A stretch of DNA of 64,000 bases from Perlabentimonas sp041656735 (GTDB taxonomy: Bacteria > Bacteroidota > Bacteroidia > Bacteroidales > Tenuifilaceae). Below the pieces are notes generated by a model, which was not told the DNA's origin, did no database searches, and saw only the letters and a program-made list of their open reading frames with translations. The translations under genes and the position numbers were made by a program. Below are positions 53,236-62,111 of the stretch, in pieces (positions within the stretch are counted from its first letter, which is position 1; each line of letters opens with the position of its first letter). The stretch lies in the NCBI GenBank assembly GCA_041656735.1, contig JBBACY010000012.1, positions 15,635 to 79,634 on the forward strand, given 5' to 3'.

Positions 53236-54852
53236 CTAATACTTAGCCAATTCCTTTCGGAAAATTGCATTGGGAATAAAACCCTCATCATCTTCGGCGT
53301 ATTCGGGTAAAATACGCTCAACAAAATACATATTAATTTCGCCAATATTTTTTGCCAAAACCTTACCCCTGTAGGTGCATTTAAAAAAGTTTTTAATAGC
53401 CAAATAGGTTGTTTCGGAAACGTTAACCTTTCCTGCCTCGCCCTTAGTCTCCATCCGGCTGGCTACATTTACGGTATCGCCCCAAACATCGTAAGCCAAT
53501 TTCTTTTTACCAATTACACCGGCCACTATGCTGCCAGTATGAATACCAATTCGAACCCTCCATACCGGATTACCTTGTGCTTGATCAGCCTTCGCTTTCT
53601 CTTCAACAAGTTTCTGGATTTCGAGAGCAGCCAGTACCGAATCAAAAGCGTGACTCTTGTTTGCTTGAGGCACCCCACCCACACACATATAGCAATCGCC
53701 AATGGTTTTTATTTTTTCAATAAAACGTTTTGTGGTAATCTCGTCGTATGATTCAAAGTAGAACGTTAGTGCTGCTAAAAATTCTTCGATGGAGTTATAC
53801 GATACAGACAAACTTGAAAAGTTTACAAAATCGGCAAAAAGTACCGATACCTCATTATATTTCTTCGGCTTAACAAATCCCTTCTTTTTTAGCTGGTGGG
53901 CTGCCACTTCGGGCAAAATATTTAGTAGTAATGCGTCGGATTTATTCTTTTCTTCCTCTAGTGACGATTTTTGATTTTCAATCTCTTGCCTTTGTTCATC
54001 GAGTAAGCGGTTTGCTTCTTTTAAATGCTCCATTATTGAAAGCAGATTCTCGTGCTTCTCACTCAATGCCCTCTCGGCCTCACGTAGGTCAGTAATATCG
54101 CTCTCAATAGCAATAATCTTGCTAAAGTTACCCTCAACATCATATATTGGGGTGATAGCTGTTTGTATATCTTTACGTTTACTGCTTTTTGTAACCCAAA
54201 CCGATTCGTAGGCTACGTGCTCGCCCAGCTCAACACATCTCTTCATGGCATCGGCTGTAACACTGCTATCATTGGGATCAAAAACGTTTTGTCCAAACCT
54301 TTCACGAAACTCATCGAGGCCACACTCATATAGCTGCTCAAACCCTTCGTTTACCCAAACAATCTCGCCCTTGTTATCAATAATAATTAGTGAGTTTCCC
54401 GTTTTGCTAGAAGCCAGAGATATATCGTTAAACTGTTCCGATTTTTCGAGAAGGAGATTCGTTCTCTTCTGCCTTTCAATAGCCAACCTTAGCCTAGGCA
54501 ATATTAGCCATACAAAATCATTATGGTACTCTATATAATCTTCGAAACAAGACAAGAATTCAATATCGGAGTACAGTAGTTTAACATCAGAGACGGCCAG
54601 AACTAGAGGTACACGACTGATAATGGGGCTTGAATTAATTACGTGAAGTATTCTAACTATTATTTCCTTACCAACAGAAAAATCAACCACTACCAAACTA
54701 GGAGCTACTTTACCTATGCTTTCATCAAAATCTGTTTGCCCATTACATTCCACATTCAGAAAGGTAAAATCAGCATCAGATTCTTTTTGGCATAAATTAA
54801 TGCTTTGTATGAAATCGGAGGTACTACAAAAACATAAAATGTTATAGCTCAT
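53236..54852 (-). CDS. PAS-containing class III adenylate/guanylate cyclase
   Basis: A 538-residue signalling protein. Residues 1-125 resemble a receiver domain in fold order, but the phospho-site block is atypical (SLVVVDFS). A PAS domain follows (DISLASSKTGNSLIIIDNKGEIVWVNEGF), then a coiled coil (about 255-300), then a class III cyclase: VLFADFVNFSSLS, KTIGDCYMCVGGVP, RIGIHTGSIVAGVIG and YDVWGDTVNVASRME. The metal-binding Asp residues and transition-state Asn/Arg are present. Substrate (ATP or GTP) cannot be fixed by eye. No other cyclic-nucleotide gene is adjacent, although a Crp/Fnr regulator lies 3 kb away. Confidence 0.9.
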   Translation of the reverse strand: MSYNILCFCSTSDFIQSINLCQKESDADFTFLNVECNGQTDFDESIGKVAPSLVVVDFSVGKEIIVRILHVINSSPIISRVPLVLAVSDVKLLYSDIEFLSCFEDYIEYHNDFVWLILPRLRLAIERQKRTNLLLEKSEQFNDISLASSKTGNSLIIIDNKGEIVWVNEGFEQLYECGLDEFRERFGQNVFDPNDSSVTADAMKRCVELGEHVAYESVWVTKSSKRKDIQTAITPIYDVEGNFSKIIAIESDITDLREAERALSEKHENLLSIMEHLKEANRLLDEQRQEIENQKSSLEEEKNKSDALLLNILPEVAAHQLKKKGFVKPKKYNEVSVLFADFVNFSSLSVSYNSIEEFLAALTFYFESYDEITTKRFIEKIKTIGDCYMCVGGVPQANKSHAFDSVLAALEIQKLVEEKAKADQAQGNPVWRVRIGIHTGSIVAGVIGKKKLAYDVWGDTVNVASRMETKGEAGKVNVSETTYLAIKNFFKCTYRGKVLAKNIGEINMYFVERILPEYAEDDEGFIPNAIFRKELAKY

Positions 54853-55049
54853 TCTTTTTGATAATGTTAAACAACGGTTAAAGTTAGAAAACTTTATTCT
54901 TTTTTTTACCTTTTATATTAGTTGTTGACAAAACTATCAAAAAAATTGACGAAACGATATGATTTAAGCGCATCGTTATGAAGTTTTATAGTTACAAGTT
55001 TAAAATATCATAAAAGAGAACCTAACTATCTATCAAAATTATTCATTGG

Positions 55050-55258
55050 TGTTCGGTTAAAAAGAAATAGATTCCTCCCTTCCTACATGCCTTCGACAGG
55101 CAGGTCTACGGTCGGAATGACAGGAATGTGGATGGAGGGGCTTGGTTGGCGACTTTGCCGCCAATCAAGCTCCTTTCTCAAAAACCAACAATCTGTCATT
55201 CAGAACGGGAAGTAGTGAAGAGAAGAATCTATGGTATAAAATAATGTTTTTACCGAAC
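55050..55258. repeat. Palindromic element in the cyclase/RluA gap
   Basis: Outer near-perfect inverted repeats TTCGGTTAAAAA (55052-55063) and TTTTTACCGAA (55247-55257), plus ATAGATTC/GAATCTAT, enclose an inner hairpin GCTTGGTTGGCG (55140-55151) / CGCCAATCAAGC (55159-55170). It resembles dispersed MITE-like repeats of this phylum. No gene is seen in 54853-55330. Confidence 0.55.
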
Positions 55259-55330
55259 AACGAGGACAATTATCATATTGAAATAAACAGAATATAAAAC
55301 TATCCCATATCTGAGAAGAGGAGAGAATTA

Positions 55331-56023
55331 CTAAACTGCCAGTTCAACACACGCATTCCAAAGTGCATCGTTTGGCGGAGGGGCCAAAATTTGCAGCTGT
55401 TCGTTTGAAACAGGATGGGTAAACTTTAGCGAATAGGCATGAAGGCTAATGCCCCCATTGGGGTTTGAGCGTGGTGCGCCGTACTTTAAATCGCCCCGAA
55501 TTGTAAGCCCAACCTTTGCAAGCTGCGCACGTATTTGATGATGCCGACCGGTGTGCAACTCAACCTCGAGCAAATAGTACCTACCTGTACTACCAATTAG
55601 TTTATAGGTAAGTCGGGCTTCCTTCCTACCAGACTTGGATTGGGAGTATGCAATCGACTTGTTTTTCTCGGGGTTTCGAGACATAAAATGCGTAAGCGTG
55701 TCAACATTTTTGGGTGGAACGTTACCCACAACAGCCCAGTATACCTTTTCTATCTCCCCGTCGTGAAAAAGTTTACTCATTCGGCTAAGGCCCTTGCTGG
55801 TTTTAGCAAACAGTACAATACCACTCACAGGTCTATCAATACGATGGACGGCCTCTAGAAAGACGTTCCCGGGCTTATTATCACGATTTTTTATGAAGTT
55901 GCGAATTGTTTCAATCATACAGACATCACCAGTCTTATCGCCTTGTACAATTTCGCCGCATAGCTTATTAATCGCAATTAGATGATTATCCTCAAAAATA
56001 ATTCGGCTACCTATATCAGACAT
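55331..56023 (-). CDS. RluA-family pseudouridine synthase
   Basis: A 230-residue enzyme that isomerises uridine in rRNA or tRNA. The active-site motif HRIDRPVSGIVLFAKTSKG carries the catalytic Asp. Other family elements are NHLIAINKLCGE, LYWAVVGN-type strand (VYWAVVGNVPP), LTYKLIGSTGRYYLLEVELHTGRHHQIRAQLA and SLHAYSLKFTHPVS. No S4 domain is present. The exact RNA target (RluA, RluC/D or TruC type) cannot be assigned. It is 17 bp after panB. Confidence 0.92.
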   Translation of the reverse strand: MSDIGSRIIFEDNHLIAINKLCGEIVQGDKTGDVCMIETIRNFIKNRDNKPGNVFLEAVHRIDRPVSGIVLFAKTSKGLSRMSKLFHDGEIEKVYWAVVGNVPPKNVDTLTHFMSRNPEKNKSIAYSQSKSGRKEARLTYKLIGSTGRYYLLEVELHTGRHHQIRAQLAKVGLTIRGDLKYGAPRSNPNGGISLHAYSLKFTHPVSNEQLQILAPPPNDALWNACVELAV

Positions 56024-56040
56024 AATTTACTTAATCGGGT

Positions 56041-56856
56041 TTAGTACTGTTCCTTTTCGTTAGGGAAACTAACATTCTTCACATCTTTTATATAAGATTG
56101 CACTGCCCCCGTCATTTCAACATCTAAATTAAGGTAACGGCGAAGAAAGCGAGGAGAAAACTCCTGAGTAATACCAAGCATATCATGAATAACCAATACC
56201 TGACCATCAACTCCAGAACCAGCTCCAATACCAATTATTGGTATAGTTAGCTCACGAGCAACCTGCGCTCCGAGTTTAGCTGGAATTTTTTCGAGAACTA
56301 TTGAGAAACAACCTGCATCTTGTAAAATATGAGCATCCTCAACCAGCTTATCAGCTTCCTCCTCATCGCGGGCGCGCACAACGTAAGTACCAAACTTATT
56401 AATTGATTGGGGCGTTAAGCCTAAGTGGCCCATTACGGGTATTCCGGCGGAAAGAATTCGGTTAACCGACTCTATAATTTCTCGTCCGCCTTCAAGTTTC
56501 ACAGCATCGGCACCCGTTTCTTTCATTATTCTAATAGCAGAAGTGAGTGCAAGTTTTGAGTTTCCCTGGTAGGACCCAAATGGCAAATCGACTACAACCA
56601 AAGCCCTTTTTGTTGCCCTAACAACACTTTGCCCATGGTAAATCATTTGAGTAAGGGTAATGGGTAGAGTTGATTCGAACCCAGCCATCACGTTCGAGGC
56701 CGAATCGCCAACTAAAATAATATCGATACCCGCAGCGTCAATAATTCGAGCCATTGAAAAATCGTAAGCGGTTAGCATCGCTATTTTCTCTCCCCTAAGC
56801 TTCATCTCATGAAGTACGTGGGTAGTAACTACTTTTGCTTTTCCTTCGGATGACAT
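56041..56856 (-). CDS. panB: 3-methyl-2-oxobutanoate hydroxymethyltransferase
   Basis: First enzyme of pantothenate synthesis, adding a hydroxymethyl group from 5,10-methylene-THF to 2-oxoisovalerate. The 271-residue TIM-barrel has the metal-site block LVGDSASNVMAGF (Asp-Ser), VVDLPFGSYQ, VKLEGG, VMGHLGLTPQS and IGIGAGSGVDGQVLVIHDMLG. No panC or panD is adjacent. Confidence 0.95.
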   Translation of the reverse strand: MSSEGKAKVVTTHVLHEMKLRGEKIAMLTAYDFSMARIIDAAGIDIILVGDSASNVMAGFESTLPITLTQMIYHGQSVVRATKRALVVVDLPFGSYQGNSKLALTSAIRIMKETGADAVKLEGGREIIESVNRILSAGIPVMGHLGLTPQSINKFGTYVVRARDEEEADKLVEDAHILQDAGCFSIVLEKIPAKLGAQVARELTIPIIGIGAGSGVDGQVLVIHDMLGITQEFSPRFLRRYLNLDVEMTGAVQSYIKDVKNVSFPNEKEQY

Positions 56857-57257
56857 AATATATTATTGTTGTAAGTTACAGTTAAAACCACAAAGATAAA
56901 GGTTTATAATAGAGAATACCCAATTATTCATTCAAATAAGTTAACCATAAAATATACACTACAATAAGGTACACCCAGCTTCAATATTATTAAGAAACAC
57001 TAGCCACTGCCTTTTTGGCAGCACTTAGAAATAAACATTGGCATGCTGACATACACAACAGTATGTATTCAATTAACCAATAAAACACTATATTACAGCA
57101 TATTAACTCAATAAATCACTTTAAATTTAGGATTACGCAATTAATATAATGCCAATATAACACCGCAGAAAGTCCTATTAGCGAGTTGGCATAATCATTG
57201 AGTAATTGATAGCAGAAAAAACACTTTGATATTCTAAATCTAAAAAAAACATAAACA
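56857..57257. promoter_or_regulatory. Divergent panB-dnaK intergenic region
   Basis: A 401-bp AT-rich region with no gene. An inverted repeat, ATAATGCCAA (57146-57155) and TTGGCATAAT (57186-57195), lies about 65 bp before dnaK, and a small CTGCC/GGCAG hairpin is at 57007-57021. It is not the CIRCE element bound by HrcA. A regulatory role for the repeat is conjecture. Confidence 0.35.
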
Positions 57258-59156
57258 ATGAGCAAAATTATTGGAATAGACCTTGGGACTACCAACTCAT
57301 GCGTATCGGTTATGGAGGGAAACGAACCAGTTGTTATTCCCAATAGCGAAGGAAAAAGGACAACACCCTCTGTTGTAGCTTTTGTTGAAAAGGGTGAGCG
57401 TAAAGTTGGTGACCCTGCGAAACGTCAGGCAATTACCAATCCGGAAAAAACCATATTTTCAATTAAACGAATGATGGGAGAAACATACGACAAACTTTCA
57501 ACTGAAATTAGTCGTGTTTCTTTTAAGGTTGAAAAAGGCGACAACAACACTCCCCGCATAGTCATTGATGATCGTAAGTACACTCCACAAGAGATTTCGG
57601 CTATGGTTCTTCAAAAGATGAAGAAAACCGCTGAAGATTACCTAGGTACAACAGTGAATGAAGCAGTAATTACAGTGCCAGCCTACTTTAGCGATTCGCA
57701 ACGCCAGGCAACAAAAGAAGCTGGTGAGATTGCCGGACTAAAGGTGCGACGTATTATTAACGAGCCTACCGCAGCCGCACTAGCCTATGGGCTTGACAAG
57801 AAGAGCATTGACCAAAAGATTGCTGTTTACGACCTTGGAGGAGGAACTTTTGACATATCGATACTTGAACTTGGCGAGGGCGTTTTTGAGGTAAAATCGA
57901 CCAATGGCGATACTCACCTAGGAGGTGATGACTTTGACCAGAAAATTATTGACTGGCTAGCAGAAGAATTCCTTAAGGATGAGGGTATAGATCTTAGAAG
58001 AGATCCAATGGCACTTCAGCGCCTAAAAGAGGCAGCAGAAAAGGCCAAAGTTGAACTTTCAAGCTCAACACAAACCGAAATTAACCTGCCCTACATTATG
58101 CCGGTTGATGGGATACCAAAACACTTGGTTCGCTCGCTAACCCGTGCACAATTTGAAAAATTAGTTGACGACTTAGTACAAGCAACAATTGAGCCCTGCC
58201 GCAAATCGCTTAAGGATGCTGGTTTAAGTGCTTCGGACATTGATGAGGTAATTCTGGTAGGTGGATCAACACGTATCCCCGCAATACAGCAAGTGGTTGA
58301 GAAGTTTTTCGGAAAAGTTCCTAGCAAAGGTGTTAACGCCGATGAGGTTGTTGCCATTGGTGCTGCAATTCAAGGTGGCGTGCTAACCGGCGAGGTTAAG
58401 GATGTACTTTTACTTGATGTTACTCCACTTTCACTAGGTATTGAAACCATGGGTAGCGTATTTACCAAGCTAATTGAATCGAACACCACCATACCTACTC
58501 GTAAGAGCGAAACCTTTACCACCGCTTCAGACAATCAACCTTCGGTTGAAATCCACGTGCTTCAGGGGGAACGCCCCATGGCCAGCGCCAATAAAACCAT
58601 TGGTCGTTTTCACCTCGATGGTATACCACCAGCACCACGCGGAATTCCACAGGTTGAAGTAACCTTTGATATTGACGCAAACGGTATTTTAAACGTTTCG
58701 GCAAAAGATAAGGGAACGGGCAAAGAGCAACGCATTCGTATTGAAGCCTCATCGGGTCTTACCGACGCAGAAATTAAACAGATGAAGGAAGAGGCCAAAG
58801 CGAATGAGGAAACTGACAAAATAGCTCGCGAAAAGGTTGATAAACTTAATGCAGCCGATAGCCAGATATTTCAAACTGAAAAGCAGCTTAAAGAGTTTGG
58901 CGATAAGCTACCGGCCGATAAGAAAGGCCCGATTGAGGAAGCACTTGCTAAACTTAAGGATGCTCATCAAAAGCAAGATATTGAAGCAATTGATACGGCT
59001 ACCACGGAGTTAAACAGCGTTTGGCAAGCTGCCTCTGAAGAGATGTACAAATCGCAAGGGCAACCTGGCGGCGAACAGCAAGCTCCCAGTGAAAGCGAAG
59101 AAAAAGGCAAGGAGAATGATGAAGTAACTGACGTTGACTTTGAAGAAGTAAAGTAA
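57258..59156 (+). CDS. dnaK: Molecular chaperone DnaK (Hsp70)
   Basis: ATP-driven chaperone. The 632-residue length and all landmarks are normal: IIGIDLGTTNSCVSVMEG at the start, IINEPTAAALAYGLD, AVYDLGGGTFDISIL, VILVGGSTRIPAIQ, the linker DVLLLDVTPLSLGIET, and the C-terminal EEVK. No grpE or dnaJ is adjacent on either side, so it is monocistronic here, ended by its own terminator. Confidence 0.98.
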   Translation: MSKIIGIDLGTTNSCVSVMEGNEPVVIPNSEGKRTTPSVVAFVEKGERKVGDPAKRQAITNPEKTIFSIKRMMGETYDKLSTEISRVSFKVEKGDNNTPRIVIDDRKYTPQEISAMVLQKMKKTAEDYLGTTVNEAVITVPAYFSDSQRQATKEAGEIAGLKVRRIINEPTAAALAYGLDKKSIDQKIAVYDLGGGTFDISILELGEGVFEVKSTNGDTHLGGDDFDQKIIDWLAEEFLKDEGIDLRRDPMALQRLKEAAEKAKVELSSSTQTEINLPYIMPVDGIPKHLVRSLTRAQFEKLVDDLVQATIEPCRKSLKDAGLSASDIDEVILVGGSTRIPAIQQVVEKFFGKVPSKGVNADEVVAIGAAIQGGVLTGEVKDVLLLDVTPLSLGIETMGSVFTKLIESNTTIPTRKSETFTTASDNQPSVEIHVLQGERPMASANKTIGRFHLDGIPPAPRGIPQVEVTFDIDANGILNVSAKDKGTGKEQRIRIEASSGLTDAEIKQMKEEAKANEETDKIAREKVDKLNAADSQIFQTEKQLKEFGDKLPADKKGPIEEALAKLKDAHQKQDIEAIDTATTELNSVWQAASEEMYKSQGQPGGEQQAPSESEEKGKENDEVTDVDFEEVK

Positions 59157-59182
59157 TACGCAATACTTTATATAATTGTAAA

Positions 59183-59212
59183 AAAACCTCTGGAAATTCC
59201 AGGGGTTTTTTT
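59183..59212 (+). terminator. Rho-independent terminator of dnaK
   Basis: AAAACCTCTGG (59183-59193) pairs with CCAGGGGTTTT (59199-59209) with one G-T pair, followed by a T run. Confidence 0.9.
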
Positions 59213-59267
59213 TATAATGTTTGTTTATATTTACCGTTTAATATTGTAGAACCAACCATAATAAACT

Positions 59268-60062
59268 ATGAAAATATTTCCAATACTACTACTGCTAACC
59301 ATTTGCTCAATGCAAGGATTTACCCAAACCGACACTATTTTCAATCAAACCGACCACCTGAACAGGATGCAAGGGCACTGGAAAAAGCATTATAAAAATG
59401 GGAACATTGCATACAAAGGATACTTTAAAGATAGCAGACCCATGGAAACGTTGGTACGTTACCATGAAAACGGAGCAATAAGCGCTAAAATGATTTTTAG
59501 CCACTGCGGCGATACCGCTCAAGCAACCCTCTACAATACGCTAGGGCGAAAGGTAGCTTCCGGAAAGTACCTCAAGCAACTAAAGCACGGGACATGGGTT
59601 TACACGAATGCAAACAACGAGGTAGTTTTTTCTGAGCAATTTAAAGAAGGAAAAAAGCATGGCAAATTTACTAACTACTTCCCTACTGGCCAGGTGTTTG
59701 AAGAGGTAAATTGGAAAGAGGACAAGAAGGATGGACCGACCGTGCTATACTTTATTAACGGGCAAATTAAATCGATGCTGTTTTATACAGATGGCCAAGC
59801 GAACGGTCCCGTTAGGCTATACTACACTGACGGAAGATTTAGACTTGAAGGACAATACAAGGGTGGCTTAAAGGATGGGCCTTGGAAGTTTTACGACTTA
59901 TCGGGCGGTATTGCTAAACAAATTAACTACTCTAAAGGAATAGCAGATAACCACGATGAAATGGCTGAACGCGAAACGAAAGAGTTCGACGAGTTGCTTA
60001 AAAACGTTGGAAAGATACAAGAACCATCCATTGAGGATTTTTTAAGAGGACAAGGGAGGTAG
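59268..60062 (+). CDS. Secreted YwqK/MORN-repeat protein
   Basis: A 264-residue exported protein: signal MKIFPILLLLTICSMQGFTQ, then at least six copies of a MORN-like/YwqK repeat (GHWKKHYKNGNIAYKGYFKD, HGTWVYTNANNEVVFSEQFK, HGKFTNYFPTGQVFEEVNWK, DGPTVLYFINGQIKSMLFYT, GPVRLYYTDGRFRLEGQYK, DGPWKFYDLSGG). The family is sometimes labelled antitoxin YwqK-like by homology, but nothing here suggests a toxin partner. The role is probably structural or adhesive at the cell surface. Confidence 0.85.
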   Translation: MKIFPILLLLTICSMQGFTQTDTIFNQTDHLNRMQGHWKKHYKNGNIAYKGYFKDSRPMETLVRYHENGAISAKMIFSHCGDTAQATLYNTLGRKVASGKYLKQLKHGTWVYTNANNEVVFSEQFKEGKKHGKFTNYFPTGQVFEEVNWKEDKKDGPTVLYFINGQIKSMLFYTDGQANGPVRLYYTDGRFRLEGQYKGGLKDGPWKFYDLSGGIAKQINYSKGIADNHDEMAERETKEFDELLKNVGKIQEPSIEDFLRGQGR

Positions 60063-60126
60063 TGAGTTGCGAGTTTCTAGCTGCGGGTTACGCGTTTTAC
60101 AATCGGAATTGCATACTTTCTGCTTT

Positions 60127-60582
60127 CTACTCACTGCCCTCAACCTTTGTTTTCAGAAACGTGATAAAGTCTCTACTTTTTGTATTCCAATAAAGTATTA
60201 TTTTGTCTTTCAAATTATCAGAACATTCAAAGGATAAATGAACGTATACATTACGTTTACTTTCCTCAAAACGCTTAATCTGTTTGTAATTGTACGTTCT
60301 TTTATTCCTTTTGCGATAGTAAAACAACAGATAAAGCAATACTATCAATGCTATTGCGAGTAAAAACACGAAAGTAATTTGCGAATAAAAAAACCAATTG
60401 TATAATTCTTTACTAACTGCGCTAATTATATACGCAGTGCTACTCAAAATAAGTAGAACTGACACCGCAATATTTGAGTAGAGGATATAAAACTGCCTTT
60501 GAATAGAAAATCCATCCTCATTAAAAAGTATCTCAGATGGGATAACCCCGAAGCCCTTAAGGCTATTGTAATTATCGCTCAT
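60127..60582 (-). CDS. Uncharacterised two-helix membrane protein
   Basis: A 151-residue protein with two transmembrane helices (about residues 34-55 and 66-88), a short basic loop (YYRKRNKRTYN) and a soluble C-terminal beta-rich part (VYVHLSFECSDNLKDKIILYWN). No family was recognised. It stands alone between the MORN-like gene and gap; the 374-bp gap to its right (60583-60906) shows no gene. Confidence 0.7.
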   Translation of the reverse strand: MSDNYNSLKGFGVIPSEILFNEDGFSIQRQFYILYSNIAVSVLLILSSTAYIISAVSKELYNWFFYSQITFVFLLAIALIVLLYLLFYYRKRNKRTYNYKQIKRFEESKRNVYVHLSFECSDNLKDKIILYWNTKSRDFITFLKTKVEGSE

Positions 60583-60906
60583 AATTAATTGTAATGCACT
60601 AATTTATTAATCCTCAAAAAAACTCAATTTAGCCGTACGAGAAATGCACAAAGGATTACTTTAAACTCTAAATCATTACTTTAGACTGCCGTACGTATCC
60701 AGCCTCTGATAAATAATTAACGAATATAATAAAATTACTTTACAGTAACTTAATTAAAAAGGAACTCTACTGGAACCCTACAAAAATAAAAATCAGCTCC
60801 TCCCCTCTTTATTTGTGGGCTTTACATAGTGATAAAAAAGCATATACTAGTCCTATTTATAAACAAATTCGTAAAGCAATAAACCCACGCCAGCCAATAA
60901 AGCAAC

Positions 60907-60935
60907 GAGGGGTGTAGAAAAATCTACACCCCCTC
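60907..60935 (-). terminator. Terminator of gap
   Basis: GAGGGGTGTAGA (60907-60918) pairs with TCTACACCCCCTC (60923-60935), allowing one bulge. It lies 22 bp after the gap stop codon on the minus strand. Confidence 0.75.
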
Positions 60936-60956
60936 ATTTATGATTGTATTATTGGC

Positions 60957-61964
60957 CTACCTAAACAGCAATGGAACTAAATCGACCACGCGATTGGAGT
61001 AGCCCCACTCGTTATCGTACCAAGTAAGTATTTTTACGGTTTTCCCATTTACCATAGTTGCCGAAGCATCAAAAATTGAGCTATGAGGATTATGAATTAT
61101 ATCAACCGAAACAATAGGATCCTCGGTGTACTCCAGAATACCTTTCATTGGGCCTTCGGCCGCTCTCTTAATTGCCGAGTTAATGTCCTCCTTTGTAACC
61201 TCGCTTTTTAGCACAACAACCAAATCGACTAACGAACCCGTTGGAACAGGAACACGCACTGCCATACCATCAAGTTTACCTTTTAGCTCGGGTATTATAG
61301 TACCAACCGCTTTTGCCGCTCCTGTAGTTGTAGGTATCATTGAAACTGCACATGACCGTGCTCTGCGAAGGTCGTTGTGAGGACCATCTAAAATTCGTTG
61401 GTCGTTGGTATAGGCATGTATGGTTGTTATTAGCCCATTCTCTATTCCAAAAGCATCATTTAATACCTTAGCAACAGGTGCCAAACAGTTTGTTGTACAC
61501 GAAGCGTTCGACACGCATTTGTCGTCGGGCATTAGGTCGGCATCATTAACCCCCAGCACAACCATACGGTCAATTTGATCCTTAGCGGGTACACATAGAA
61601 TAACCTTTTTTGCCCCGTTCTTAATGTGATCACCATAGCCTCCTTTTTCGCTATCGCGTTTAGTAAAAATGCCTGTTGATTCAACAACCACGTCGGGTGT
61701 TTTGGCCCATTTTATACTAAGAGGGCTACGCTCTGCATAAACTGGGTATTTTACACCATTTGCAATAACCGAGGTTTCATCGAAGCTAACCGTTCCGTTA
61801 AATTTTCCTTGAGTAGAATCGTATTTTAAAAGATGAGCTAGGGTTTTGGTATCGGTTAGGTCATTAATTCCAACAACCTCTATATCTTGACGCTCGAGTG
61901 CGATTTTAAAAACGTTGCGCCCAATGCGCCCAAAGCCATTAATAGCAACCTTAATTTTTGCCAT
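60957..61964 (-). CDS. gap: Glyceraldehyde-3-phosphate dehydrogenase
   Basis: Oxidises glyceraldehyde-3-phosphate in glycolysis. The 335-residue protein shows the NAD fold KVAINGFGRIGRNVFK, the active-site SNASCTTNCLAPVAK with catalytic Cys at about 154, the phosphate-site RRARSCAVSMIPTTTGAAKAVG and the C-terminal WYDNEWGYSNRVVDL. It is a single-gene unit with its own terminator. Confidence 0.97.
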   Translation of the reverse strand: MAKIKVAINGFGRIGRNVFKIALERQDIEVVGINDLTDTKTLAHLLKYDSTQGKFNGTVSFDETSVIANGVKYPVYAERSPLSIKWAKTPDVVVESTGIFTKRDSEKGGYGDHIKNGAKKVILCVPAKDQIDRMVVLGVNDADLMPDDKCVSNASCTTNCLAPVAKVLNDAFGIENGLITTIHAYTNDQRILDGPHNDLRRARSCAVSMIPTTTGAAKAVGTIIPELKGKLDGMAVRVPVPTGSLVDLVVVLKSEVTKEDINSAIKRAAEGPMKGILEYTEDPIVSVDIIHNPHSSIFDASATMVNGKTVKILTWYDNEWGYSNRVVDLVPLLFR

Positions 61965-62111
61965 AACTGTATGAATTAGTGATTAGTAAAAAATGTTAGT
62001 TTTCATATGAGAACTAAACTCTTTTACAAATATACAGAAATAAAATGCAAAAGGGTAATAGTCCGAAGCTTAGATAATAAAAAAGAGCACAAACGGTTGT
62101 AGGTTTTCGAA

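Noticed and set aside
57146..57195. CIRCE element for HrcA upstream of dnaK
   Set aside because: The inverted repeat sequence (ATAATGCCAA) and spacing (30 bp) do not match TTAGCACTC-N9-GAGTGCTAA.
57116..57343. 75-codon minus-strand open frame across the dnaK start
   Set aside because: It overlaps the start of dnaK on the opposite strand and has no family pattern; the region is better read as the dnaK promoter.
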